Assembly (NCBI GenBank): GCA_030526195.1
Contig: JAUNDG010000001.1
Location: 62,001 to 126,000, forward strand
DNA length: 64,000 bases
Reading direction: 5' to 3'
From: Lachnospiraceae bacterium
GTDB lineage: Bacteria > Bacillota > Clostridia > Lachnospirales > Lachnospiraceae
Part shown: in pieces, positions 28,915 through 36,689 of the stretch
How positions within the stretch are numbered: position 1 is the stretch's first letter
Layout: each line of letters starts with the position of its first letter
Position numbers and translations under genes: made by a program
The notes under the pieces: model-generated
What the model was told of the DNA's origin: nothing
The model's input: the letters and a program-made list of their open reading frames with translations, nothing else
Database searches by the model: none

Positions 28915-29441
28915 TCAGCATTGTGCTTCATGAACCGGAGATTCCGGGCAATACGGGCAACATCGGCCGCACCTGTGTGGCCACCGGGTCGGCCCTTCAT
29001 CTCATTGAGCCCCTGGGATTTCATATCACCGAAAAAAATCTGCGGCGTGCCGGCATGGACTACTGGCCCAGGCTTGATGTGCACCGCTGGATGAATTACG
29101 AGGCATTTCTGGAAGCTCATCCCGATGCGCCCATCTATTTTGCCACCACAAAGGCCCGGCAGATGTACACGGATGTTCAGTTTGAACCGAATGCTTTCAT
29201 TATGTTCGGCAAGGAAAGCGCCGGCATTCCGGAGGTTATCCTGGTGAAACATCCGGAGCGCTGCATCCGGATTCCCATGGTGGAAACGGAGCGCTCTCTT
29301 AACCTGTCCAATTCCGTGGCCGTTGTGCTCTACGAAGCTCTGCGGCAAAATGGATTTCCGGGACTGTCGGGAGAAGGCCATCTCCATAACCTTGACTGGC
29401 AGGATGACGGGCTTCGCCACTTGCAGTCTTTTGGGACTTGA
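28911..29441 (+). CDS. trmL: tRNA (cytidine/uridine-2'-O-)-methyltransferase TrmL
   Basis: 176 residues, SPOUT family. Motif 1 is EPEIPGNTGNIGRTC near residue 6, motif 2 is FGKESAGIPE near 100, and motif 3 is RIPMVETERSLNLSNSVAVV near 122, forming the trefoil knot that binds S-adenosylmethionine. It methylates the wobble base 34 ribose of leucine tRNAs. The start overlaps the cca stop. Confidence 0.93.
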   Translation: MISIVLHEPEIPGNTGNIGRTCVATGSALHLIEPLGFHITEKNLRRAGMDYWPRLDVHRWMNYEAFLEAHPDAPIYFATTKARQMYTDVQFEPNAFIMFGKESAGIPEVILVKHPERCIRIPMVETERSLNLSNSVAVVLYEALRQNGFPGLSGEGHLHNLDWQDDGLRHLQSFGT

Positions 29442-29557
29442 CCTAAAATATAAACAACAGGAGCATTTTCGGTTATAAACCTTTGACCATGAAAATGCCC
29501 GGACTGCCGCTTTGGCAGGGTAACTGTAATTAAGCATGAATAAAGGTGGAAATGACA

Positions 29558-31240
29558 ATGTACAAAGAAGATTATCAGCGTTGGCTGACAGCGTCACTTG
29601 AGGATCCCGATCTTCATCCGGAACTGGCCCGTATCGAGGGCAATGATGAAGAAATCAAAGACCGTTTTGCCGTTGCCCTGAAATTCGGGACCGCCGGTCT
29701 TCGCGGTGTCCTTGGTGCCGGCACCAACCGCATGAATATTTACGTTGTGCGTCAGGCAACACAGGGCCTGGCTAACTGGGTGAAAACACAGGGCGGTACC
29801 CAGACCGTGGCCATCAGCTATGACAGCCGCCTTAAGAGCGATGTTTTTGCCAAAAATGCGGCCGGTGTTCTGGCTGCCAACGGCATTAAGGTCCGCATCT
29901 ATGATGCGCTGATGCCGGTACCGGCTCTTTCCTTCGCCACAAGATATTATCAGTGCAATGCCGGTATCATGGTGACCGCTTCCCACAACCCGGCCAAGTA
30001 CAACGGCTACAAGGCTTACGGTCCGGATGGCTGCCAGATGACAGATGATGCCGCCGCCATCGTTTACGATGAAATCCAGAAGACAGATATCCTGACAGGG
30101 GCTAAGTATATGTCCTTCGCCCAGGGTGTCGAAGAAGGTCTGATCCGTTTCTGCGGCGATGACTGCAAGAATGCTCTTTATGCCGCCATCGAGAATTGCC
30201 AGGTGCGTCCGGGTCTTTGCAAGACAGCCGGCCTGAAGCTGGTTTACAGCCCGCTGAACGGCTCCGGTCTTGAACCGGTCACTCATGTTCTTAACGATAT
30301 CGGTATCGATGACATCACCATCGTGCCGGAACAGGAATATCCCAACGGCTATTTCACCACCTGCAGCTATCCGAATCCGGAAATCTATGCTGCTCTGGAA
30401 AAGGGCCTTGAACTGGCTAAGGAAAGCGGTGCCGACCTGATGCTGGCCACCGACCCGGATGCTGACCGTGTGGGTATTGCCATGAAGTGTGCCGACGGCT
30501 CCTATGAGCTGGTGACCGGCAATGAAATGGGTGTCCTGCTGCTGGACTACATCTGTGCCGGTCGCATCGAAAAGGGCACTATGCCGCAGAATCCGGTGGC
30601 TGTGAAGTCCATCGTGTCCACACCGCTGGCTGATGCCGTGGCGGCTCACTATGGTGTTGAACTGCGCGGGGTTCTCACAGGCTTTAAGTGGATCGGCGAT
30701 CAGATTGCCGGCCTTGAGGCTGCCGGTGAAGTGGAACGCTTCATTTTCGGTTTCGAAGAATCCTACGGTTATCTGGCCGGCCCCTATGTCCGTGACAAGG
30801 ATGCCGTTGTCAGCTCCATGCTGATCTGTGAAATGGCTGCTTACTACAGAAGCATCGGCAGCTCCATCAAGCAGAGACTGGAAGAAATCTATGCCGAATA
30901 CGGCCGTTACCTTAACGCCGTTGACAGCTATGAATTCCCGGGTCTGACCGGTATGGATAAGATGAGCGATATTATGAAGAGTCTGCGTGAAACACCGCTG
31001 ACAGAGATCGCCGGTATTGCCGTCACAAAGGTGGTGGACTACTTAAAGACAGAAGAGACAGGTCTGCCCTCAGCCAACGTGCTCATTTACTCACTGGCAG
31101 ACGGCTCCACTGTTGTCATCCGTCCCTCCGGTACAGAACCGAAGATCAAAGCTTACTTCACCACACTGGGCAAGGATCTGGCTGAAGCTCAGGCTGCCAA
31201 GGCCAAACTGGCCGAGGCTGTCAAGCCGATTTTTGCCTGA
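29558..31240 (+). CDS. phosphoglucomutase/phosphomannomutase family enzyme
   Basis: 560 residues from ATG 29558; AAAGGTGG (29542-29549) sits 8 bases upstream, better than the GTG at 29546 or ATG at 29552. The alpha-D-phosphohexomutase motifs are in order: the phosphoserine loop TASHNPAKYNG, the metal loop DPDADRVG, the sugar-binding loop FEESYGYLAG and the phosphate-binding RPSGTEPK near the end. The long form (Bacillus PgcA-like) usually interconverts glucose 1- and 6-phosphate. Product preference for mannose or glucosamine cannot be read from sequence. The ribosome site is good and there is no partner gene. Confidence 0.93.
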   Translation: MYKEDYQRWLTASLEDPDLHPELARIEGNDEEIKDRFAVALKFGTAGLRGVLGAGTNRMNIYVVRQATQGLANWVKTQGGTQTVAISYDSRLKSDVFAKNAAGVLAANGIKVRIYDALMPVPALSFATRYYQCNAGIMVTASHNPAKYNGYKAYGPDGCQMTDDAAAIVYDEIQKTDILTGAKYMSFAQGVEEGLIRFCGDDCKNALYAAIENCQVRPGLCKTAGLKLVYSPLNGSGLEPVTHVLNDIGIDDITIVPEQEYPNGYFTTCSYPNPEIYAALEKGLELAKESGADLMLATDPDADRVGIAMKCADGSYELVTGNEMGVLLLDYICAGRIEKGTMPQNPVAVKSIVSTPLADAVAAHYGVELRGVLTGFKWIGDQIAGLEAAGEVERFIFGFEESYGYLAGPYVRDKDAVVSSMLICEMAAYYRSIGSSIKQRLEEIYAEYGRYLNAVDSYEFPGLTGMDKMSDIMKSLRETPLTEIAGIAVTKVVDYLKTEETGLPSANVLIYSLADGSTVVIRPSGTEPKIKAYFTTLGKDLAEAQAAKAKLAEAVKPIFA

Positions 31241-31373
31241 TAAAATCAGAGGGATTTTCAACCGAATAGAGACGGAGCCTTTGAATAATATGCACGATAT
31301 GTGCGAAATGTTGCACCGTATCGCCGGAAAACTGATGAAAACGTACGAAAATGTGCCTGACACGTGTAGATTA

Positions 31374-31401
31374 TTGACATGCGTCTGAAAAGGTATATAA
31401 T
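31374..31401 (+). promoter_or_regulatory. HU promoter
   Basis: TTGACA (31374-31379) and TATAAT (31396-31401) with a 16-base spacer: both boxes match consensus, as expected for a very highly expressed gene. Confidence 0.85.
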
Positions 31402-31455
31402 TTAAAGGCTATGATTCGGATTAGAAACGAATTTTGATTTTGGAGGATTTACATA

Positions 31456-31731
31456 ATGAACAAAGCAGAATTAGTATCAGCAATCGCTGAAGCCGCAGAA
31501 CTGTCCAAGAAGGATGCCGAAAAAGCTCTGACAGCTTTTACAGATATCATTAGAGATGAACTGAAGGCCGGTAACAAGGTCCAGATGGTTGGTTTCGGCA
31601 CATTCGAAGTCAGCGAAAGAGAAGCTCGCGAAGGCAGAAACCCGCGTACAGGCGAGACAATGACCATCGCTTCTTCTAAGGCTCCGAAGTTCAAAGCCGG
31701 CAAGGCTCTGAAGGATGCTCTGAACGCTTAA
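31456..31731 (+). CDS. hup: DNA-binding protein HU
   Basis: 91 residues, normal HU length. It starts MNKAELVSAIAEAAELSKKD, and the beta-arm region contains VGFGTFEVSEREAREGRNPR followed by TGE, the conserved DNA-intercalating Pro loop. HU compacts and bends DNA as a dimer. TTTTGGAGGATT is the ribosome site. A consensus promoter upstream and a strong terminator downstream make this a single-gene unit. Codons are those of a highly expressed gene. Confidence 0.97.
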   Translation: MNKAELVSAIAEAAELSKKDAEKALTAFTDIIRDELKAGNKVQMVGFGTFEVSEREAREGRNPRTGETMTIASSKAPKFKAGKALKDALNA

Positions 31732-31753
31732 TCGAAATTCATTCAAGATGCAG

Positions 31754-31783
31754 ACCCCGCAGCAGATGCTGCGGGGTTTTCGT
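31754..31783 (+). terminator. HU terminator
   Basis: ACCCCGCAGCA and TGCTGCGGGGT form a perfect 11-base stem with a GA loop, then TTTTCGTTTG. Confidence 0.9.
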
Positions 31784-31817
31784 TTGTTCCGCTGAGTCAA
31801 TGGCAGATGGTGTTTAT

Positions 31818-31870
31818 CCTTCGCTCCAATGATCCGGCGCCGTCCTGCTGTCGGATCATTGGAGCGAAGG
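31818..31870. repeat. long perfect inverted repeat
   Basis: CCTTCGCTCCAATGATCCG (31818-31836) is exactly complementary to 31852-31870, with a 15-base loop. There is no T-tract and the HU terminator lies just upstream, so termination is not the obvious role. Confidence 0.8.
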
Positions 31871-31885
31871 CGGCTGCTGTTAATG

Positions 31886-31938
31886 CGCGTGTAGCGAGAC
31901 GGACATCGAGCCCTGCGAATATCAGGCATGACCGCTTA
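31886..31938. repeat. dispersed palindromic element, degenerate copy 8
   Basis: GTAGCGAGACGGACATCGAGCCCTGCG matches the left half and centre of the preserved copies; the right arm is reduced to GCATGACCGCTTA. Confidence 0.55.
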
Positions 31939-32012
31939 TTTTCTGTGCGAAATTAACGATAAATCAGGCGATATTCTATACAAAAAGTATGTTAAAAAAT
32001 GGTCAATTTCAA

Positions 32013-32041
32013 TTGACAAGGGGGAGTTGACCGATTAAGAT
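32013..32041 (+). promoter_or_regulatory. alcohol dehydrogenase promoter
   Basis: TTGACA (32013-32018) and TAAGAT (32036-32041), 17-base spacer. The -35 box lies inside the inverted repeat GTCAATT-TC-AATTGAC (32002-32017). Confidence 0.65.
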
Positions 32042-32058
32042 AAAGGTGCGTTAAAAAA

Positions 32059-32078
32059 GTGTCAAACAAAAATGACAC
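32059..32078. promoter_or_regulatory. possible operator downstream of the dehydrogenase promoter
   Basis: GTGTCA (32059-32064) and TGACAC (32073-32078) are inverted around 8 AT-rich bases, just after the expected transcription start. The binding protein is unknown; the sequence does not fit the Rex consensus well. Confidence 0.45.
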
Positions 32079-32143
32079 GATATAAAGGAAGTCAGTTTTA
32101 AACGCTTACTAAATCAGGAATGAGATTCCAGGAGGAAAGTACT

Positions 32144-33364
32144 ATGAGATTTACAAATCCGCGTGACCTGTATCATGGCAAGGGTGCTCTGGAAGCACTG
32201 AAAACTCTGAAGGGCAAAAAAGCTGTTGTTTGTGTTGGCGGCGGCTCCATGAAGAAGTTTGGTTTCCTTGACAAGGCTTGCGATTATCTGAAAGAAGCCG
32301 GCATGGAAGTTATGGTTATCGATGGTATCGAACCGGATCCGTCAGTTACAACTGTTATGAACGGCGCTGCCAAGATGCTTGAGTTCGAACCGGATTGGAT
32401 CATCGCTATGGGTGGCGGTTCACCGATCGATGCTGCTAAGGCTATGTGGATCAAATATGAATATCCGGAATGCACATTCGAAGATATGTGCAAGATCTTC
32501 GGTATCCCGGAACTGAGAAAGAAAGCTAAATTCGTCGCTGTTTCCTCTACATCCGGTACAGCTACAGAAGTCACAGCCTTCTCTATCATCACAGACTATG
32601 ACAAGGGTATTAAATATCCGATCGCTGACTTCGAAATCACACCGGATGTCGCTATCGTTGATCCGGAACTGGCTGAAACAATGCCGCAGAAGCTGGTTGC
32701 TCACACAGGTATGGATGCCATGACACATGCCATCGAATCCTATGTTTCAACATGCGCCTGCGATTACACAGATGCTATGGGCCTCTATGCTATGAAGCTC
32801 ATCAAAGAAAACCTGGTTAAGTCTTACAATGGTGATATGACTGCCCGTGACACAATGCACAACGCACAGTGCCTGGCCGGTATCGCATTCTCTTCAGGTC
32901 TTCTTGGTATCGTTCACTCCATGGCTCACAAGACAGGTGCTGCTTTCGCAGCTGACTGCGGTGGCTATCACATCATCCATGGTGCTGCCAACGCTATGTA
33001 CCTGCCGAAGGTTATCGCTTTCAACGCTAAGGATGAAAGAGCTGCTGAAAGATTCGCTTATGTGGCTGATTACCTTGGCCTGGGCGGCGAAACACGCGAC
33101 GAAAAGATCGCTAACCTGATCGCTATGCTGCGCAAGATGAACGATGACCTCAACATCCCGCACTGCATCAAGAACTATGGTGGCGACAGCTACCCGACAG
33201 AACAGGGCTTCGTTCCGGAAGATGTCTTCCTTGCAAAACTTCCGGATATCGCCAGAGAAGCTATCGGTGATGCCTGCACAGGTGCTAACCCGCGTGCCAT
33301 CAACCAGGAAGAAATGGAAGCTCTGCTGAAGTGCTGCTACTATGACACAGAAGTTGATTTCTAA
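32144..33364 (+). CDS. iron-containing alcohol dehydrogenase
   Basis: 406 residues from ATG 32144, placed by CAGGAGGAAAG upstream. The nucleotide-binding GGGS and the AMGGGSPIDAAK segment (near 88-99) and three metal-ligand regions, DAMTHAIE, GIVHSMAHK and HIIHGAANA, mark a group III, Fe-dependent alcohol dehydrogenase. It probably reduces an aldehyde to an alcohol with NAD(P)H in fermentation (butanol or 1,3-propanediol dehydrogenase-like); the substrate cannot be told. Highly biased codon use, own promoter and terminator suggest strong expression. Confidence 0.94.
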   Translation: MRFTNPRDLYHGKGALEALKTLKGKKAVVCVGGGSMKKFGFLDKACDYLKEAGMEVMVIDGIEPDPSVTTVMNGAAKMLEFEPDWIIAMGGGSPIDAAKAMWIKYEYPECTFEDMCKIFGIPELRKKAKFVAVSSTSGTATEVTAFSIITDYDKGIKYPIADFEITPDVAIVDPELAETMPQKLVAHTGMDAMTHAIESYVSTCACDYTDAMGLYAMKLIKENLVKSYNGDMTARDTMHNAQCLAGIAFSSGLLGIVHSMAHKTGAAFAADCGGYHIIHGAANAMYLPKVIAFNAKDERAAERFAYVADYLGLGGETRDEKIANLIAMLRKMNDDLNIPHCIKNYGGDSYPTEQGFVPEDVFLAKLPDIAREAIGDACTGANPRAINQEEMEALLKCCYYDTEVDF

Positions 33365-33662
33365 TTAATTCAATAACTGTCTAACCATTCCTTTATATAA
33401 AAGGGCCGCCACAATAACCTGTGGCGGTCCTTTGTTGTGCCCGGAGCTATCCGCTGTCAGGACCGGCATTTCCTGAGAAAATGGTTTTGTCGGGAGACGA
33501 TTCTCATAGCGATTTTCCGGAAAACTGTATATAATGGGGTATCGTCATAGCATTATCCGTAAAAATGCATGACGTGATCGAAGAGTAAGGAGAGAAGCGA
33601 ACAGCGCACCCTGTCATTATGGAGGGTGACTTAGATTAAAGAAAAAAAGGAAAAGACAGACT
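33365..33662. other. intergenic region with terminator and rqcP promoter
   Basis: 298 bases. Besides the terminator at 33401-33438 it has a TATAAT box at 33530-33535 with only a weak -35 region; no other feature is visible. Confidence 0.5.
33401..33438 (+). terminator. alcohol dehydrogenase terminator
   Basis: AAGGGCCGCCACA pairs with TGTGGCGGTCCTT around a 6-base loop, one GT pair, followed by TTTGTTG. Confidence 0.8.
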
Positions 33663-33902
33663 ATGAGAATCGATAAGTTTTTAAAGGTTTCCCGTCTCAT
33701 CAAGCGCCGCACCATTGCCAATGAAGCCTGCGATGCGGGCCGCGTCATGATCAACGGCAAGGTGGTGAAGGCTTCCGCAGAGGTGAAGGTGGGAGATGTG
33801 ATCGAAATCGCCCTGGGCAACGCCAATGTAAAGGCCGAAGTGACCGCCATCATGGATACCACCAAGAAGGAAAATGCCTCTGAGATGTTCCGGTATCTCT
33901 GA
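33663..33902 (+). CDS. rqcP: RqcP, S4-domain ribosome quality-control factor
   Basis: 79 residues, almost entirely an S4 RNA-binding fold: MRIDKFLKVSRLIKRRTIANEACDAG is split across the first helices, then VMINGKVVKASAEVKVGDVIE. In Bacillus, RqcP (YabO) works with RqcH to extend alanine tails on stalled nascent chains. Its position just before divIC and tilS matches the conserved Firmicute order, but yabP and yabQ, usually between, are absent. AAAGGAAAAGACAGACT precedes the start. Confidence 0.9.
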   Translation: MRIDKFLKVSRLIKRRTIANEACDAGRVMINGKVVKASAEVKVGDVIEIALGNANVKAEVTAIMDTTKKENASEMFRYL

Positions 33903-34026
33903 TCCGCATGATGAAAAATAGCCCGCTTCGTTGACTTTCCGCCGGCATACGTGTAGACTGTAAACGGAGTTATGCCCACAGGGCAGAAACCAACAGGCTT
34001 TGGGGAAAGCCGTAAGGGGAGACTGT

Positions 34027-34356
34027 ATGACAACACGCAACAACAAGCCGCAGCGCAAGGACCGCCGTCGCCGGTCGCCGGGTGCCAACCGCGCCGCTAT
34101 GCTGGGCATTATCATCGTTGTCTGTATACTATCAGTGGTCTTGTTTGTCAAAGGACACGAGCTGAAAAAACAGATTATCGAGAATGATATCACCAAAGAA
34201 AATCTGGAAGCTGCCATCGAAAATGAAAAGGCGCGAACCGAGGAAATCGAGGGGCTGAAGGAGTATTATGACAGCGAAGACTACATCCGCCAGATCGCCC
34301 GGGACCGCCTTGGTCTTGTGGAGGACGGCCAGATCGTTTTCCGGTCAGCTAACTAA
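34027..34356 (+). CDS. divIC: septum formation initiator DivIC/FtsB family
   Basis: 109 residues from ATG 34027, with AAGGGGA 6 bases upstream. A basic cytoplasmic tail (residues 1-28), one membrane helix (about 29-47), and an extracytoplasmic coiled coil (about 48-85) are followed by the conserved YIRQIARDRLGLV motif. This is the bitopic division protein that partners FtsL and DivIB at the septum. A terminator follows, so tilS may use its own promoter. Confidence 0.9.
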   Translation: MTTRNNKPQRKDRRRRSPGANRAAMLGIIIVVCILSVVLFVKGHELKKQIIENDITKENLEAAIENEKARTEEIEGLKEYYDSEDYIRQIARDRLGLVEDGQIVFRSAN

Positions 34357-34369
34357 GAACAGAACACAA

Positions 34370-34406
34370 CCCGATGCGGCCAGGCTGTATCGGGCTTTCT
34401 TTTTTC
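34370..34406 (+). terminator. terminator between divIC and tilS
   Basis: CCCGAT (34370-34375) pairs with ATCGGG (34389-34394) around a GC-rich interior, then CTTTCTTTTTT. Confidence 0.7.
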
Positions 34407-34430
34407 ACAAAAATGACACAGGGAGGCCGT

Positions 34431-36002
34431 ATGCTTATTGACAAGGCTGCGTTATTCATGAAGCAGCACAAGATGTTGAAAATGGGTGATCGGGTGGCCG
34501 TCGGTGTTTCCGGCGGCGCCGATTCGGTCTGCCTTCTGAAAATGCTGTGTGAGCGCCGGAAGGCGGATGGGATTTTCGTGGAGGCTATCCACATCCATCA
34601 CGGAATTCGCGGACAGGCCGCCGATGAGGATGAGACTTTTGTGGATAAGCTGTGCCGGCGACTTGAGGTGCCGGTGCGATTTGTGCATGCGGATGTGCCG
34701 GCAGAAGCAGCGTGTCGTCATCTTAGTGAAGAGGAGGCCGGTCGTCAGATCCGGTACGCGTCTTTTGAAAATGTTATGGCTCAGGATAACCTCAACGTTC
34801 TTGCGCTGGCCCATCAGATGAATGATGTGGCGGAAACCCTTCTCCACAACGAGGCCCGGGGCACCGCTTTGGCGGGCCTGGCTTCCCTAAGACCGGTGCG
34901 GGACGCGGTGATCCGACCGCTTCTGTGTGTCACCCGGGAGGAGATCGAACAGTACCTGACCGCCGAGGGTGAAACCTGGCGGGAGGATGAGACCAATCAC
35001 GAGGATGAGCACACCCGCAACCGGATCCGCCATCACATCTTACCGGCTCTGACAGATCTTGTGAATGAGCAGGCTCTGCGCCATCTCTACGAGTTGTCCT
35101 GTCAGGCGGCGGAGGTGACGGATTATATCCGGACGGAGGCGGAGGCCAAAGCCCGGGACTATGTGAAGAAGACGCCCACAGGTGAAGCTTTGATCGACAA
35201 GTCGATGCTCCGACAGGTACCGGCTTTTATGTGCCGGGAAATTCTGCTCATGACAGCCGGTGAGGTGCTGGGCAGCCGGCAGGATTTGGGCCGTCTGCAG
35301 GCCGACATTCTCATGGAACTTCTCAGCGGTGCCTCGGGCCGGAAACGAGATCTGGTTCACGGTCTGGAAGCCCGGATGGAAGATACGAGGCTGCGCCTGA
35401 TGCGCAAACCGGCCCTTTCCGATAAAGCTGATGCGACAGCCATTTCCGGAACTACGGCGAGCCGGAGCTTTTTCGGTAACGCTAAGACGACGGCTCTTTC
35501 CGCTGAAAATGACACACCCGGCGCGCCGGCAAGCATTGCCGACCACGCCGAAAAAGCGGCGGTGAGCCATCGCCTCATCATTTCCGAAGGGGAGAGTGTG
35601 GCGGAGCCGATGCGCGTCGGAAAATGGCTTATTTCCGCGGAAATTCAGCCCTCTGTGGCCCTTCCTGTGCCTGAAAAAGCATATACGAAGTGGCTTGATT
35701 ATGATAAAATAAAGCGGATTCTCGTTTTACGTCACAGGCAAAGCGGGGATCAGTTGACGGTCAATGCCGAGGGCGGTCGAAAGAGCCTCAAAAAATGGTT
35801 CATTGACGAGAAGGTGCCCCGTGAGGAGCGGGATGACCTTTGGCTGCTGGCGGACGGGGACGAGATCGTCTGGATCATCGGCCATCGGATCGGGGCCACC
35901 TACAAGGTGACGCCGGAGACGAAGCGGGTGCTGAAAGTCACCGTTATGTCGGCGGAGGATTCAATGCCGCAGACCATCACGCCATCAACGGGGTCACAAT
36001 GA
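34431..36002 (+). CDS. tilS: tRNA(Ile)-lysidine synthase
   Basis: 523 residues from ATG 34431 after GGGAGG. The PP-loop GVSGGADSV lies at about residues 25-33, with HIHHGIRG near 60 and NDVAETLLHN near 133. The C-terminal substrate-binding domain (about 410-500) is present. Between the middle and C-terminal domains, residues about 320-380 form an Ala/Ser/Thr-rich stretch not typical of the family. It adds lysine to C34 of the AUA-reading tRNA and is normally essential. It sits in the conserved tilS-hpt-ftsH order. Confidence 0.93.
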   Translation: MLIDKAALFMKQHKMLKMGDRVAVGVSGGADSVCLLKMLCERRKADGIFVEAIHIHHGIRGQAADEDETFVDKLCRRLEVPVRFVHADVPAEAACRHLSEEEAGRQIRYASFENVMAQDNLNVLALAHQMNDVAETLLHNEARGTALAGLASLRPVRDAVIRPLLCVTREEIEQYLTAEGETWREDETNHEDEHTRNRIRHHILPALTDLVNEQALRHLYELSCQAAEVTDYIRTEAEAKARDYVKKTPTGEALIDKSMLRQVPAFMCREILLMTAGEVLGSRQDLGRLQADILMELLSGASGRKRDLVHGLEARMEDTRLRLMRKPALSDKADATAISGTTASRSFFGNAKTTALSAENDTPGAPASIADHAEKAAVSHRLIISEGESVAEPMRVGKWLISAEIQPSVALPVPEKAYTKWLDYDKIKRILVLRHRQSGDQLTVNAEGGRKSLKKWFIDEKVPREERDDLWLLADGDEIVWIIGHRIGATYKVTPETKRVLKVTVMSAEDSMPQTITPSTGSQ

Positions 36003-36161
36003 CATCGGGGGATGTCGTCAAGGCATACGGATGAGCATGAGCTCATTGTCCGGCGGCTGCAGAATGACCCCGACAGCCATCGAAGGACCTGCGGCTGACC
36101 GTATAATATCCAAAAAATCACCCGCCGGTGAGGGCGGGGCAGAAGGAGATGTAGAGATTCT

Positions 36162-36689
36162 ATGAAAGAAAAGATTAGCGTATTGCTGACAGAAGAAGAA
36201 ATCAAGGCACGCATCAAGCAGCTCGGGGAAGATATCAGCCGGGATTACGCCGGAAAGGAACTGATCCTCATCGGTATCCTGAAGGGCGGCGTTTATTTCC
36301 TGACAGACCTGTCCCGGGCCATCGACGATTCCGTGGATGTCCGTCTTGATTTCATGCAGGCTTCCAGCTACGGTGATGAAAAATGCACCAGCGGTGTTAT
36401 CCGCATCATGAAGGACTGCGATCTGGACATCAAGGACAAGCATGTCATGGTGGTGGAGGATATCATCGACTCCGGTCGCACCCTGTCCCGCCTCCTGGTG
36501 GTGCTGGGGGATCGGAAGCCCGCTTCCCTGCGTCTTTGCACACTGCTGGATAAGCCGGCTCGCCGTGAGATCGAAGTGGATGTGGATTACGTCGGCTTCG
36601 AGATCGAAGACAAATACGTGGTGGGTCTGGGCCTTGACAGCGCACAGCAGTACCGGAATCTGTCATATATAGGAGTTGTTGAAGAATGA
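36162..36689 (+). CDS. hpt: hypoxanthine phosphoribosyltransferase
   Basis: 175 residues. The PRPP-binding motif VVEDIIDSGRTLSRLL lies near residue 95, and the N-terminal ILIGILKGGVYFLTDL and DFMQASSYGD segments match the family. It salvages hypoxanthine (and usually guanine) to IMP and GMP. AGAAGGAGATG supplies the ribosome site. It overlaps ftsH by 4 bases, as in many Firmicutes. Confidence 0.95.
   Translation: MKEKISVLLTEEEIKARIKQLGEDISRDYAGKELILIGILKGGVYFLTDLSRAIDDSVDVRLDFMQASSYGDEKCTSGVIRIMKDCDLDIKDKHVMVVEDIIDSGRTLSRLLVVLGDRKPASLRLCTLLDKPARREIEVDVDYVGFEIEDKYVVGLGLDSAQQYRNLSYIGVVEE

Larger units (their letters stand above)
31732..32143. other. 412-base intergenic region HU / alcohol dehydrogenase
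   Basis: No gene. It holds the HU terminator, a 19-base perfect hairpin (31818-31870), degenerate repeat copy 8, and the dehydrogenase promoter with two inverted repeats. Confidence 0.65.
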
